From positions 11,241,506 through 11,305,505 of the forward strand of contig CM039464.1 of assembly GCA_022414725.1 (NCBI GenBank): a DNA stretch of 64,000 nt. The letters run 5' to 3'. This stretch comes from Microglena sp. YARC. Lineage: Eukaryota; Chlorophyta; Chlorophyceae; Chlamydomonadales; Chlamydomonadaceae. The notes under the pieces were generated by a model. That model was given only the letters and a program-made list of their open reading frames with translations, did not search any database and was not told the DNA's origin. Of the stretch, positions 1 through 8,077 are shown piece by piece (position 1 is the first letter of the stretch; each line of letters starts with the position of its first letter). Position numbers and translations under genes: made by a program.

Positions 1-49
1 CAAGTATGGCCTGTCTACAGCTGGCATGTCCACAAGGTAACATGATTGA

Positions 50-78
50 CCCCCCCCCCCCCCCCCCCCCCCCCCCCC
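50..78. repeat. poly-C tract (29 C)
   Basis: This is an uninterrupted run of 29 C. Comparable pure C or G runs recur through the window (about 374, 6914, 8018, 22330, 26441, 28115 and 36516), so they are a property of this genome. Run lengths in an assembly are unreliable. Confidence 0.95.
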
Positions 79-145
79 TACTATAACAAGGCAATGCTGA
101 CAACAGTATCCACTCCAATCATGAATTCATCCATCTGAGTATGCA

Positions 146-274
146 TGGCACTGCAAATTTAGGGGGTCAGGGGTTAAGGGGTTAGCTTTTTAAGAGGATA
201 CCTGGCACTGCAAATTTAGGGGGCCAGGGGTTAAGGGGTTAGCTTTTTAAGAGGATTCCTGGCACTGCAAATTT
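146..274. repeat. 57-bp direct tandem repeat, 2.3 copies
   Basis: The segment beginning TGGCACTGCAAATTTAGGGG recurs at 146, 203 and 260. The first two units are nearly identical and the third breaks off after about 15 bp. The rest of 1-255 shows no coding signal. Confidence 0.9.
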
Positions 275-900
275 ACTTGGTCTTCAGCACCCTGTTCTGC
301 ACCGCTGCAGCATCCCTCACTCCCATGAGGCACCCTTTCAAGCCAAATCAAAGGGTGCTCAAGGCCTCCCCCTCCCCCCCCCCCCCCCCCCCCATAACAA
401 TGCTACATGGTCTCCCAGCAAACTCTAGGCTATTCACAAAGCAAACTTGGTCTTCAGCACCCTGTTCTGCACCGCTGCAGCATCCCTCACACCCATTATG
501 TACCCTTTTGAGCCCAATAAAAGGGTGCCGAAAGGCCCCCACAATTAGCAATGTGGATGGGTCCATCAATAACGCGCCTTACTAGGCGTTATCATTACTT
601 TTGTATACAATACAACAGTCCATGTGTGGGAGATGTATGTGGATGGTGTCACTGCTAATTTGAAGGGTCTACGGCACCCTTTTCTTTGTCTAATAAGGCT
701 GCATTCTGGGTGCGGAGGGTGCCGCAGGGGTGTAGCAAAACGGTGCCGAGCACCCTCAAAATGTGCAGTGTGTGTGGTGCTCTGATGGGTTCCAAATAGC
801 AGATATACTAAACAAAGCATGCATACTTACAACACTGGCGTGCAGGTGCCAAGCACCCTCCATTTTGCAGTGTGTGTGGTGTCCAGATGTGTTCCAGAGA
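255..900. repeat. Decayed dispersed repeats rich in GCACCCTTTT
   Basis: Two partial copies of a segment with CTTCAGCACCCTGTTCTGCA lie at about 280-400 and 450-560. More decayed relatives are at 655-760 and far away at 7226-7345. A 20-C run lies at 374-393. The short ORFs here read through repeats and poly-C and are not credible genes. The region is the downstream flank of the minus-strand CID-like gene. Confidence 0.6.
565..597 (+). repeat. 3' tail fragment of the tRNA-derived SINE family
   Basis: About 30 bp containing CTAGGCGTTATCATTAC match the 3' end shared by the two full-length SINEs at 3165-3383 (reverse) and 30617-30838. 5'-truncated SINE fragments are common, but the match is short. 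Confidence 0.5.
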
Positions 901-945
901 ACAGCGCAGACATACTAAACTAACCATGCATGCTTACTCTGGCGC
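745..945. repeat. ~98-bp duplication covering the end of the CID-like gene
   Basis: Two diverged copies (about 745-835 and 840-945) share GCACCCTC, TGCAGTGTGTGTGGTG and ATACTAAAC..GCATGCATACTTAC blocks. On the minus strand the right copy overlaps the last codons and stop of the CID-like gene. Each copy contains a GTAAGC or GTAAGT that resembles a 5' splice site, so the exon could instead splice out here. Confidence 0.6.
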
Positions 946-1188
946 GCGGTTTCTCAGCTCTCTCTCCAGACGATTCTCCAGTACTCTTCTTCCTCTTCTT
1001 CTCGCTTGGGCTGGTAAAACCAGGCTTGACTGGAGTCTTTGAAGCCGAGATGCGCAAGCTACAGGATCCGAGGGTTGTGCCACTTAGGTCGAGGGCCTTT
1101 TCTGTGCTGGCCAGATCTTTGAACTCAACAAACGCGATTCGCGTAGTGTTCCCAACAGCATCAAGGAGCCTCAGCTTGCTCACATCAC
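920..1188 (-). CDS. CID-like PABP-interacting RNA-binding protein, last identified exon (second half of RRM2)
   Basis: This exon encodes about 88 residues ending in a TAG stop. It completes the second RRM: the RNP1-like strand is TTRIAFVEFKD, followed by ALDLSGTTLGS and RISASKTPVKPG. The latter matches the diagnostic SGxxLG...SPSKTPVRP block of plant CID8-13 RRMs. A basic tail, SEKKRKKSTGESSGERAEK, could act as a nuclear signal. The 3' splice site is the AG at 1189-1190. The exon opens in phase 1 and completes the Gly codon begun by the exon at 4726-4927, giving an uninterrupted Cys-Gly-Asp-Val join as in the family. Plant homologues bind RNA through the RRMs and PABC through PAM2. A possible GTAAGC donor near the stop leaves the true C-terminus uncertain. 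Confidence 0.85.
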
Positions 1189-1754
1189 CTGGTTTGATGG
1201 CGGGTTTTGGGGTTGACAGTTTGATTTTGTTTGGGTTGGCTTGAGTTGGATAGTGCCTCGTGGTTGTGGTGTGGATAAGGCTGGCCAGCTCTTTGAACTC
1301 AACAAACGCGATTTGTGTAGTGTTCCCGGCAGCATCAAGGAGCCTCAGCTTGCTCACATCACCTGATGGCGGGTTTTGAGGTTGACAGTTTGATTTTGTT
1401 TGGCATGGGTTGAAGTGGATAGTGCCCCATGGTTGTGGTGGTTGTGGTGGTTGAGGAGTGGATGCAGCTGGCCAGCTCTTTGAATTCAATGCACGAGGTT
1501 CGCATAGTGTTCCCGACAGCATCAAGGAGCCTCAGCTTGCTCACATCACCTGGTATGATGGCGGGTTTTGGGGTTGACAGTTTGATTTTGTTTGGGTTGG
1601 GTTGAGTTGGATAGTGCCCTGTGGTTGTGGTGTGGATAAGGCTGGCCAGCTCTTTGAACTCAACAAACGCGATTCGCGTAGTGTACCCGACAGCATCAAG
1701 GAGCCTCAGCTTGCTCACATCACCTGGTTTGATGGCGGGTTTTGAGGTTGACAG
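1189..1754 (-). repeat. Three tandem decoy copies of the last CID exon's 3' splice site and 5' half
   Basis: Reading the minus strand, the AG plus GDVSKLRLLDA..TRIAFVEFK block occurs with exon starts at 1723, 1549 and 1362 before the real exon at 1188. Spacings are 174, 187 and 174 bp. Each copy keeps the acceptor AG and about 75 bp of exon, then runs into Thr/His-rich junk. The copy at 1362 is in frame with the real exon 174 bp away, so use of that acceptor would insert 58 residues without a stop. The copy at 1549 carries substitutions in the RNP1-like strand. A fifth, shorter copy lies at about 2885-2925. Confidence 0.9.
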
Positions 1755-1942
1755 CAGGGTACCACTTATTGCCAAATTGGTCAGCGCTTAAAGCGCACAA
1801 ACGTCAAATTGGTCAGCGCTTTTTAGTGCAAAAAGTGCAAAAACTGCGCGCTGTGCCCACAGGGGGTTAAAAAAACTTCGCGAAACGCGCAGAGGGGCTC
1901 AAAAAGACAGCGCGGCAGTGCGGTGCGCTTAGTAGTACCCTG
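1755..1942. mobile_element. hAT-like MITE, family A (188 bp)
   Basis: The element begins CAGGGTACCACT and ends AGTAGTACCCTG, which are inverted repeats. It is flanked on both sides by GTTGACAG (1747-1754 and 1943-1950), an 8-bp target duplication as made by hAT transposases. The interior is rich in GCGC and TTTTTGC strings and has no ORF. Two relatives lie at 24999-25198 and 25370-25571. The host minisatellite itself contains GTTGACAG, so the duplication here is weaker evidence than at 24999. Confidence 0.8.
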
Positions 1943-3164
1943 GTTGACAGTTTTGACACATCACTTGGTATGATTTACACATTGATCGCATGCTGGTGGA
2001 TTTTAATTTACATTTACATCACATTGTATGATTCATACATTGATCACATGCTGGTGGATGTTGATTTACATTTACATCACATGGTATGATTCATACATTG
2101 ATCACATGCTGGTGGCTTTTAATATACATTTACATCACATGGAATGATTTACACATTGAGCATATGCTGGTGGGTTTTACGGTCAAAAGTTTTACTTATC
2201 ACCTCATATGATGGCGGGTTTTGATTTACACAGTTTTTACACATCCCCTCATATATGCTGGCGGGTTTTGAGGTGTCAGTTTTTACATATCCCCCCTCAT
2301 ATGATGGCGGGGTTCGATTTACACAGTTTTTACACATCACATCACATGATGGCGGGTTTTGAGGTTGACAGTTTTTACACATCACCTCGCATGCTAATGG
2401 GTTTCGAGGTTGACAGTTTTTAAACATGATCTCGTATGATGGCAGGTTTTGATTTACACAGTTTTAACACATCACCTCATATGATTGCGAGTTTTGAGGT
2501 TGACAGTTTGACAGTTTTTACCTGGTTCGATGGCGGGTTTTGAGGTTGACAGTTTGACAGTTTTTACCTGGTTCGATGGCGGGTTTTGAGGTTGACAGTT
2601 TGACAGTTTTTACCTGGTTTGATGGCGGGTTTTGAGGTTGACAGTTTGACAGTTTTTACCTGGTTTGATGGCGGGTTTTGAGGTTGACAGTTTGACAGTT
2701 TTTACCTGGTTTGATGGCGGGTTTTGAGGTTGACAGCTTTTACACATCACCTCCTATGATGGTGGGTTTTGGGGTTGATGACAGTTTGATTTTGTTTGGG
2801 TTGGGTTGAGTTGGATAGTGCCCCGTGGTTGTGGTGGTTGTGGTGGTTGAGATTGGTTCCCAACAGGTGGTGGTTGACATTGATTCCCAACAGTATCAAG
2901 GAGTCTCAGCTAGCTCACATCACCTGGTTTGATGGCGGGTTTCGAGGTTGTCAGTTTTTACACACCACCACATATGCTGGCGGGTTTTGAGGTTGTCAGT
3001 TTTTACACATCACCACATACGCTGGTGGGTTTTGAGGTTGACAGTTTTGACACATCACCTGGTATGAATTACACATGAAATGCTGGTGGGTTTTGATTTA
3101 CGTTTACATCACATGGTATGATTCATAGTTTCATACATTGATCACATGCAGGCAGTTTTTGTTT
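1943..3164. repeat. Intronic minisatellites related to the CID last-exon acceptor region
   Basis: The array is built from GATGGCGGGTTTTGAGGTTG, CACATCACCTGGTATGATT and ACATTGATCACATGCTGGTG. Units of about 58 bp occupy 1960-2160, degenerate units 2160-2500, and five nearly perfect ~46-bp units about 2500-2745. A larger copy with part of the exon start lies at 2760-2960. The block GATGGCGGGTTTTGAGGTTG is the intron sequence immediately upstream (minus strand) of the exon copies. The array therefore looks grown from the gene's own 3' splice region. Confidence 0.85.
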
Positions 3165-3383
3165 ACAAAAAGGTAATGATAATGCCTGGTGGGGCGCGGT
3201 GTTAAGTTAGTCCGTTGTACACGGGTGGGGAGCGGTCTCCTACCTCAACTGGAAAAGCTACCATCGCGGTTGACGACGACCTGCATCGCCAAGAGCGACC
3301 GAAGGGGGAATCGACCCCCCGACTCTTCATCCTCAAGTGATTTGGTCTACCACTAGACCATTGTATATCACTGAAAGGGGCTG
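3165..3383 (-). mobile_element. tRNA-derived SINE, full-length copy 1
   Basis: Read on the minus strand, the element opens CCCCTTTCAGTGATAT. It then has a tRNA-like A box (TGGTCTAGTGGTAG) and, about 35 nt later, a B box (GGTCGATTCCC), followed by a non-tRNA body ending GGCATTATCATTACC. Imperfect target duplications ending in CAAAAAC flank it. The 30617-30838 copy shares both ends and the body, which establishes a mobile family dependent on Pol III. It sits in the CID gene intron, antisense to neither exon. Confidence 0.8.
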
Positions 3384-3500
3384 TTTTTGATTCACATTTA
3401 CATCACCTGGTATGATTAACACATTGATCACATGCGATGGCAGATTTTGAGGTTGACAGTTTTTACACATCACCCTGTATAATTTACACATCATGCACAT
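3384..3500. repeat. Continuation of the intronic minisatellite
   Basis: Units with TACATCACCTGGTATGATT and GATGGCAGATTTTGAGGTTG resume right after the SINE, showing that the SINE inserted into a pre-existing array. Confidence 0.75.
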
Positions 3501-3790
3501 AGAAGAAAAGAAAAAGAAAAACAGTTAGAGGGCCGAATCGTGAGGTGGGTGAACATATGAAACGAATATCATAATCGGAACATGGGATGCTGGCAGGTTT
3601 GGGCATCTGTGCAGGTAGCAGGCAGGGCATGTATGTTGGCACAGTCCAGGGGTAGGCCAAATAGGCTAAAGGGACTTGCCCAACCATGTAGGAAGGGTTT
3701 ACAAATAAAAATAAAACTGATGAACTGTGCAAGTATGTAGCAGGCAGGGCATGTGTGTGTGAGTGATAGACTGATAGTTGTACATGTATG
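3490..3790. repeat. Dispersed repeat fragments (A-rich block; CCAGGGGTAGGCC block)
   Basis: CATCATGCACATAGAAGAAA and the following A/G-rich stretch recur at 7929-7962. The block ACAGTCCAGGGGTAGGCC with ATAGGCTAAAGGGACTTGCC at 3637-3690 recurs at 5155-5212, 5441-5490, 5500-5560 and (partly) 32212-32250, in both orientations. No coding potential is evident; the 132-aa minus ORF is chance. Confidence 0.65.
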
Positions 3791-4205
3791 TAGATGTGGA
3801 TCATGGCATACGTTGCTTCATAAGTGCATACCTGGGGGGCTACGCATACTGAGATCGCTTGCAGGAGAAGACCATGGGTCACGAGCAGGGCGTGTGTGTG
3901 GTCATGGCGTGTGCGTCAACAGTACATGGATCCTTAAGAAGCCACAATTTAATCAAAAAAATCATTACACAAATCGTGGCATACATTGCTTCATAAGTGC
4001 ATACCTGGGGAGGCATGCAACCTTAGAATGCTTCAAGGAGAAGACCATGGGTCAAGAGCATGGCGTGTGTGTGGTCACGGTGTGTGTGTGGTCACGGCGT
4101 GTGCGTCAGCAGTACATGGATCCTTAACAAAACACAATTTACTAAAACAAATCATAAAACAAATCATGGGATATGTTAGTTCAAAGATGCATACCTGAGG
4201 AGGCA
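3790..4205. repeat. ~175-185-bp tandem repeat, about 2.4 copies
   Basis: Units share ATCATGGCATACGTTGCTTC, GGAGAAGACCATGGGTCA, GGCGTGTGCGTCA and AGTACATGGATCCTTAA. They begin near 3800, 3975 and 4165. The repeat lies within the CID gene intron. Confidence 0.85.
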
Positions 4206-4515
4206 TGTATCTGTAGGGAACGGAAACTAATATTGGTGTTTGAAAAACTAATATGAACTAATATCATTATAGTGTCACAATAATATTAGTTTTTCAAATA
4301 AATTCGAATTTTCGGTGAGACGGCTCGTCCGACTAATATTATATAATATTATATAACATAGCCAACCCCTATGCATATGTGGTAGGCTGTGTGTATGTGC
4401 TGGGGGGAGGTGTGAGGGTATTCGTTTGCATATGGAGATTGCGTGAGTAAAACATGTGGTTTAATGTCTGTCTTTGCATGTGTGTTTCGCATGTGGGTAG
4501 GAGTGTACGGGCAGC
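4206..4515. other. AT-rich intronic segment with inverted ACTAATAT repeats, no gene seen
   Basis: Several ACTAATAT/ATATTAGT inverted blocks and runs of ATATTATATAAT lie at 4225-4360, able to fold. The rest is GT-rich filler. I see no exon matching the missing parts of the flanking gene. Confidence 0.6.
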
Positions 4516-4716
4516 TAAGTGTTTGTTGGTTTGTTGGTTGGTTGGTTGGTTGGTTGGTTGGTTGGTACGAATACAAAAGGAGAACTTTCTCACTGCATTT
4601 GGCCTCAAAGTAGTTGGTTGGTTGGTTGGTTGGTTGGTTGGTTGGTTGGTTGGTTGGTTGGTTGGTTGGTTGGCCTCAAAGAAGTTGGTTGGTTGGTTGG
4701 TAGGTTGGTTGGAGAG
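4516..4716. repeat. (GGTT)n microsatellite in three blocks joined by copies of the exon-2 donor border
   Basis: GGTT tracts occupy about 4526-4565, 4615-4672 and 4684-4712. The spacers at about 4577-4615 and 4673-4686 are copies of the 3' end of the adjacent exon (minus-strand ACTTTGAGGCC..), and the first keeps a GTGAGA donor. The GGTT unit resembles an expansion of the GAAGTT at the inner end of those copies. Confidence 0.9.
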
Positions 4717-4725
4717 CTATCTCAC

Positions 4726-4927
4726 CACATTCGGCCTCAAAGAAGTTAATAACGTCCTTTCTGTGCAGGCTCTTGTCAATGTTGGTCACGTGCACTGTGC
4801 GCGAGCAACTTTCATTGTCATCTTCAGTGTTGGGCATCAAGTCTGGGCTGACAGCCATTATGGTAGTTCTGGATGGTACAATCCGCAAAGCAACATCATG
4901 CAGAAGCTGACCAGACTTCAGGAGGGC
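4726..4927 (-). CDS. CID-like PABP-interacting RNA-binding protein, middle exon (end of RRM1, start of RRM2)
   Basis: The exon has 202 bp: 67 codons plus one base. The first part, ALLKSGQLLHDVALRIVPSR, closes RRM1 and corresponds to the ALSLSGTVLGFYPVRVLPSK segment of plant CID proteins. A short acidic linker (NTEDDNESC) follows. SRTVHVTNIDKSLHRKDVIN then opens RRM2, matching the family's RTxYxTNIDK RNP2 strand, and the exon ends FFEAEC plus the first base of a Gly codon. The acceptor AG is at 4928-4929 (phase 0) and the donor GTGAGA at 4720-4725 (phase 1). Both borders have tandem copies in the adjoining introns. The order and phases fit the neighbouring exons exactly, so the family assignment is strong even though the protein is incomplete. 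Confidence 0.9.
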
Positions 4928-5110
4928 CTGAGGTACACAGGGTGAAGTACACAAGGTGAAGTACACAATGCTACATCGTGCAGATGCTGACCAGACTTTA
5001 GGAGGGCCTGAAGTAAACAGGGTGAAGTACACAAGGTGAAGTACACAATGCTACACCGTGCAGATGCTGACCAGACTTGAGGAGGGCCTGAAGTACACAG
5101 GGTGGGGTTT
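4928..5110 (-). repeat. Two tandem decoy copies of the middle CID exon's 3' splice site
   Basis: The stretch comprising the acceptor, the first ~40 bp of exon and upstream intron (GAAGTACACAAGGTGAAGTA) recurs at about 4960-5030 and 5045-5110, with a period near 85 bp. Both copies retain AG before GCCCTCC. The upstream intron GTGAAGTACACA motif also reappears at 5220-5240. Confidence 0.85.
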
Positions 5111-5609
5111 GGCGTTCAGTTCATCAGTGCTTTTTCTTCTTAAGCCCTTCCTACTACAGTTGGGCAAGTCCCTTTACCTTATTTGGCCTACCTACCCCTG
5201 GACAGTAACATACATACATACAGGGTGAAGTACACAAGGTGGACAAGGGAAAGAGGAACGAGTGACACTTGGGAAAAGACAAGGTGAAGTGTGACAACAA
5301 ATGTGTGTGAAGTGTGAATTCTTGTGTGTGAAGTGTGAACCCGGTGGGAAACAATTGGAAGACAGTGAGCAGCCCAGAGATTGCTGAAAGATGAGGGACA
5401 ATTCAATGTAGGTATAATTGAACCATATCATACTATCACCTGTAGGGCAAGTTCCTTCAGCTTATTGGGCCAACCCCTGGACTGTATGTATGTATGTTAC
5501 AGTCCAGTCCAGGGGTAGGCCAAATAGGCTCAAGGGACTTGCCCAACAGTATAGGAAGGATTTGAAAAGAAAAAGCACTGACTGGACTGTAACATACATA
5601 CATTCATAC
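5111..5609. repeat. Intron with inverted copies of the CCAGGGGTAGGCC repeat
   Basis: Inverted copies at 5441-5490 and 5500-5560 flank TGTATGTATGTATGTTA and could form a ~45-bp imperfect hairpin. A third copy at 5155-5212 has the same orientation as the first. GTGAAGTGTGA-type short repeats fill 5225-5345. No coding sequence is recognised. Confidence 0.65.
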
Positions 5610-5741
5610 CTTCTGAGCTGCCTCTGGGTCCTTGAATTCAACAAAGGCAAATCTTGCCATGGATTTATGATCCCCGCATATGCGGCAGTCGTTCACATCT
5701 CCACAGTCGTCAAAAAAATGGATAAGTTCGGCTTCCGTTAC
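5610..5741 (-). CDS. CID-like PABP-interacting RNA-binding protein, RRM1 core exon
   Basis: This is a 132-bp exon of 44 codons, phase 0 at both ends. It reads VTEAELIHFFDDCGDV, then NDCRICGDHKSMARFAFVEF, then KDPEAAQK. Plant CID8-13 RRM1 has the equivalent VTEEQLA..F..CGQVVDCRVCGD and RFAFIEFTDEEGA segments, so the match is specific to the family, including the paired Cys. The acceptor is the AG at 5742-5743 after a T-rich stretch, and the donor is GTATGA at 5604-5609. Joined to 4726-4927 it gives EAAQK-ALLKSG without a break. The preceding RNP2 strand (RTVYVSDID in homologues) and the N-terminal PAM2 motif must be on exons further right. I could not find them, so the gene is 5'-incomplete in this annotation. 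Confidence 0.9.
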
Positions 5742-6480
5742 CTGAAAGCATCGAGTTGAATTGCTTGATCGAGGAGGTAAATAAGTGGTTATGTATGGGT
5801 GGTGTATGTATGGGTGGCTGGATGGGTAGATGTATGGGCTGGTAATAAATAAATACATATATACATACATATAGTACATACGTACATATATATGTGTAAA
5901 AATACATGGATTTTGCTATCTTTTTTCGTTTGTTCCTCGTGTCACAGGGGGGCGGGGGACACGGACAATTGCAGTACTGTACTGCATGTACAGTAAATTC
6001 AAATTCCCAGTGTCATCTTCCCGCTTCCAACTTCCACTAAAAACTCCTTGGTCCACTTCGTGCTCAACAAACACTTAAATGGCGCTCAGACTGTACAACC
6101 TATTGATTCTCAAGGCCTCCATGCAGCACCAAACAGCGATATTAGATTCCAGAAGAGCCGCTAACACTACGAGCTAGCGTGCAAGGCGAGCTCTCCCGAG
6201 CGTCATGGATGGAAAGGAACAAGATTAGCAAGCGTCAACGTCTTGCTGTGCTGCTGACCCACTACAGCGCGGGGCTGTCAAGGAAGCCCTGCGAATTTAG
6301 CTACTGCGAGTGTTGACCAGATGTGAGGCAAAGTTTTCCAACCTGGCCCACTGCACCAAAAGAAGAAGCTACAAGTTTGTAGCTTTGCAATCGTGCAGAC
6401 CCGGTGCTCTTGGCGTGATCCAAATCTGAGCGTTCACAATTTTTTGTAGGTTCAATATGCAGCCTGCAATTTCCGCACGA
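5742..6480. other. Upstream part of the CID-like gene, no exon recognised
   Basis: Positions 5760-5910 are degenerate ATAC/GTAT and GGGTGGATGT repeats. Positions 5960-6480 look like non-repetitive DNA of mixed composition, without a long ORF. I searched the minus strand for a PAM2-like SxLNPxAxxFxP or RTVYVSDID-like exon and found none. A 5' UTR, promoter or small exon may be hidden here. Confidence 0.5.
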
Positions 6481-6913
6481 TCACATCTCACAGCTGGAGT
6501 GCAGTGTATGAGGATAAGGGAGGTAAGTGTGCGTGTGTTTTGGTGGTTGGGGAAAGGGACGGTGGGGGGGGAAGGGGGGAGAAAGAGTGTGTGTGAACGG
6601 GGTGAGGGGCAGGAAGAGGTCGGGAAAAGTAGGGGTTACTAATGTTGGTCTGGCTGAGGGTGGTTGGAATGGTATGCGCATGTGGTAGGGCTGGGGGGCA
6701 ACAGCTTAAGTGAAGGGGAAGCGGAAGGGAGAGAGAGGTGTACGTGTGTCTATGTGGGTGCAGGGGAGAGGGAGGGGAGGGTCGCGCAAGGGGGGAGATG
6801 GCTGGAAGGTGTGTGGGGCAGGGGGGGGCAGGGGGAGAAAGAGAGGGTATGGCAATGGGATGGGGGGCAAGTAGATTTAAGGAAAAGTAGGGGATCATGC
6901 TGGTCTTGGGATA

Positions 6914-6953
<40 letters not shown>

Positions 6954-7140
6954 TACATTACGGAAGGGAAGGGGGCATGCTATACATATTTCCAGCTGCA
7001 AAGGGGGAAATGTCTTGACTGAGTGCATGTGAAGGGGAGATGGTGGGTGGGGAGGGGGGGGGGCATTCAAGGGCCTGACCCCATCCGTAACCCTGAGCAG
7101 AGTGCATGTGAAGGGGGAGAGGGGTGGCCAACGGCCACAC
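6481..7140. repeat. G-rich low-complexity tract with a 38-G run
   Basis: The top strand is dominated by GGGGA, GGTGTG and GAGAGGG strings, with an uninterrupted run of G at 6914-6951. The proline- or glycine-rich ORFs on both strands are products of composition. Many GGG runs make G-quadruplex formation plausible. Confidence 0.85.
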
Positions 7141-7154
7141 GGGCAATGTACTAG

Positions 7155-7192
7155 TACATACATACATACATACATACATACATACATACATG
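7155..7192. repeat. (CATA)n microsatellite
   Basis: About nine perfect CATA units. Confidence 0.95.
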
Positions 7193-7719
7193 GTACAGTG
7201 CTATGTTGAGATGTATACAAAAACTAGCACTGCAAATTTGAGGGGTCAACAGCACCCTTTTCTACACCCCAACAGCACCCTTCTACCCATAATACAGCCT
7301 TTCTGATCTTGAATGGGTGCTTTCTGGGCTTGCAGGGTGCAATTCGAGTTGGGGAGGCCAAAACAAGGGTCGTTTTTGTGTGTTTATTTTACCAGTGCTA
7401 TGTGGGTTATGCTTCCTGGTTTAGATTCCTTTTGGTCAGCTTTTCGTTCTCTGGCACTTCCATACTCGTGCTCAACTCTTGTCCCCTTGGCCACAACTCC
7501 GTATGCAAGCTTGCTCACCTTTGGCTGTATAAAACTGATGTACACAGTGCTCTGCATTCTTTTCAGTACTCCCGGATGGATTTTGTGGATTATTTTGTTC
7601 TGGTAGAGGCTCCAAAGCTGCAAGGATTACAATTCATTCAAATGCGCCCATCATCAATTCCACTGATATGCTGAGATATTGCAGGAGGGAGACTGCGCTT
7701 CATTTTTAGTCCTGCGTAA
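7193..7719. other. Intergenic segment, no gene recognised
   Basis: Positions 7226-7345 are a decayed copy of the GCACCCTTTT repeat of 255-760. The remainder has overlapping ORFs of 79-121 codons on both strands with no recognised domain or splice context. Confidence 0.5.
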
Positions 7720-7965
7720 TGATGATGATTACATTTTTTGATGATGATAATGATGATGATGGTGATGGTGGTGATGATGATGATGATGATGATGATGGTG
7801 ATGGTGATGATGCTGATGCTGATGCTGATGCTGCTGATGCTGATGATGCTGATGAAAACATTTTCCTGGTGCCCTACTGGACTCCAAATGTGCCCTCGCC
7901 TTGACAGAGTCAAAAGGAACTTACAAACATCATGCACAAAGAAGAAAAGAAAAAGAAAAACGATT
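7720..7965. repeat. (GATGAT/GCTGAT)n microsatellite and dispersed A-rich repeat
   Basis: GATGAT triplets run from 7720 to about 7855 and shift to GCTGAT. They are followed by ACATTTTCCTGGTGCCC.. AAATGTGCCC, which recurs at 25975-26025, and by the A-rich block shared with 3490-3522. The poly-Asp and poly-Met ORFs across it are spurious. Confidence 0.85.
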
Positions 7966-8017
7966 TAAATGTGTAATGAGCCAGCAGGACACCATGGAAG
8001 GGTGAGGAGGAGGGATG

Positions 8018-8039
8018 GGGGGGGGGGGGGGGCGGGGGG
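8018..8039. repeat. Poly-G tract
   Basis: A run of about 21 G with one C interruption near its right end. Confidence 0.9.
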
Positions 8040-8077
8040 GTACAGAACAATTTAATTGTATTTAGTTGTATTATATG

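Noticed and set aside
4214..4372. A further TAGGG-ended hAT-like MITE
   Set aside because: The left end TAGGGAACGG resembles the 37113 element, but the right end (AACCCCTA) does not match it and no 8-bp duplication flanks it.
6488..7220. Pro-rich minus-strand ORFs of 156 codons
   Set aside because: They read through G-rich low complexity and a 38-G run.
7384..7623. Minus-strand ORF with STVYIS as the missing RRM1 start of the CID-like gene
   Set aside because: The following residues do not fit the RNP2 strand of the family (VSDID expected), and there is no donor in the right phase.
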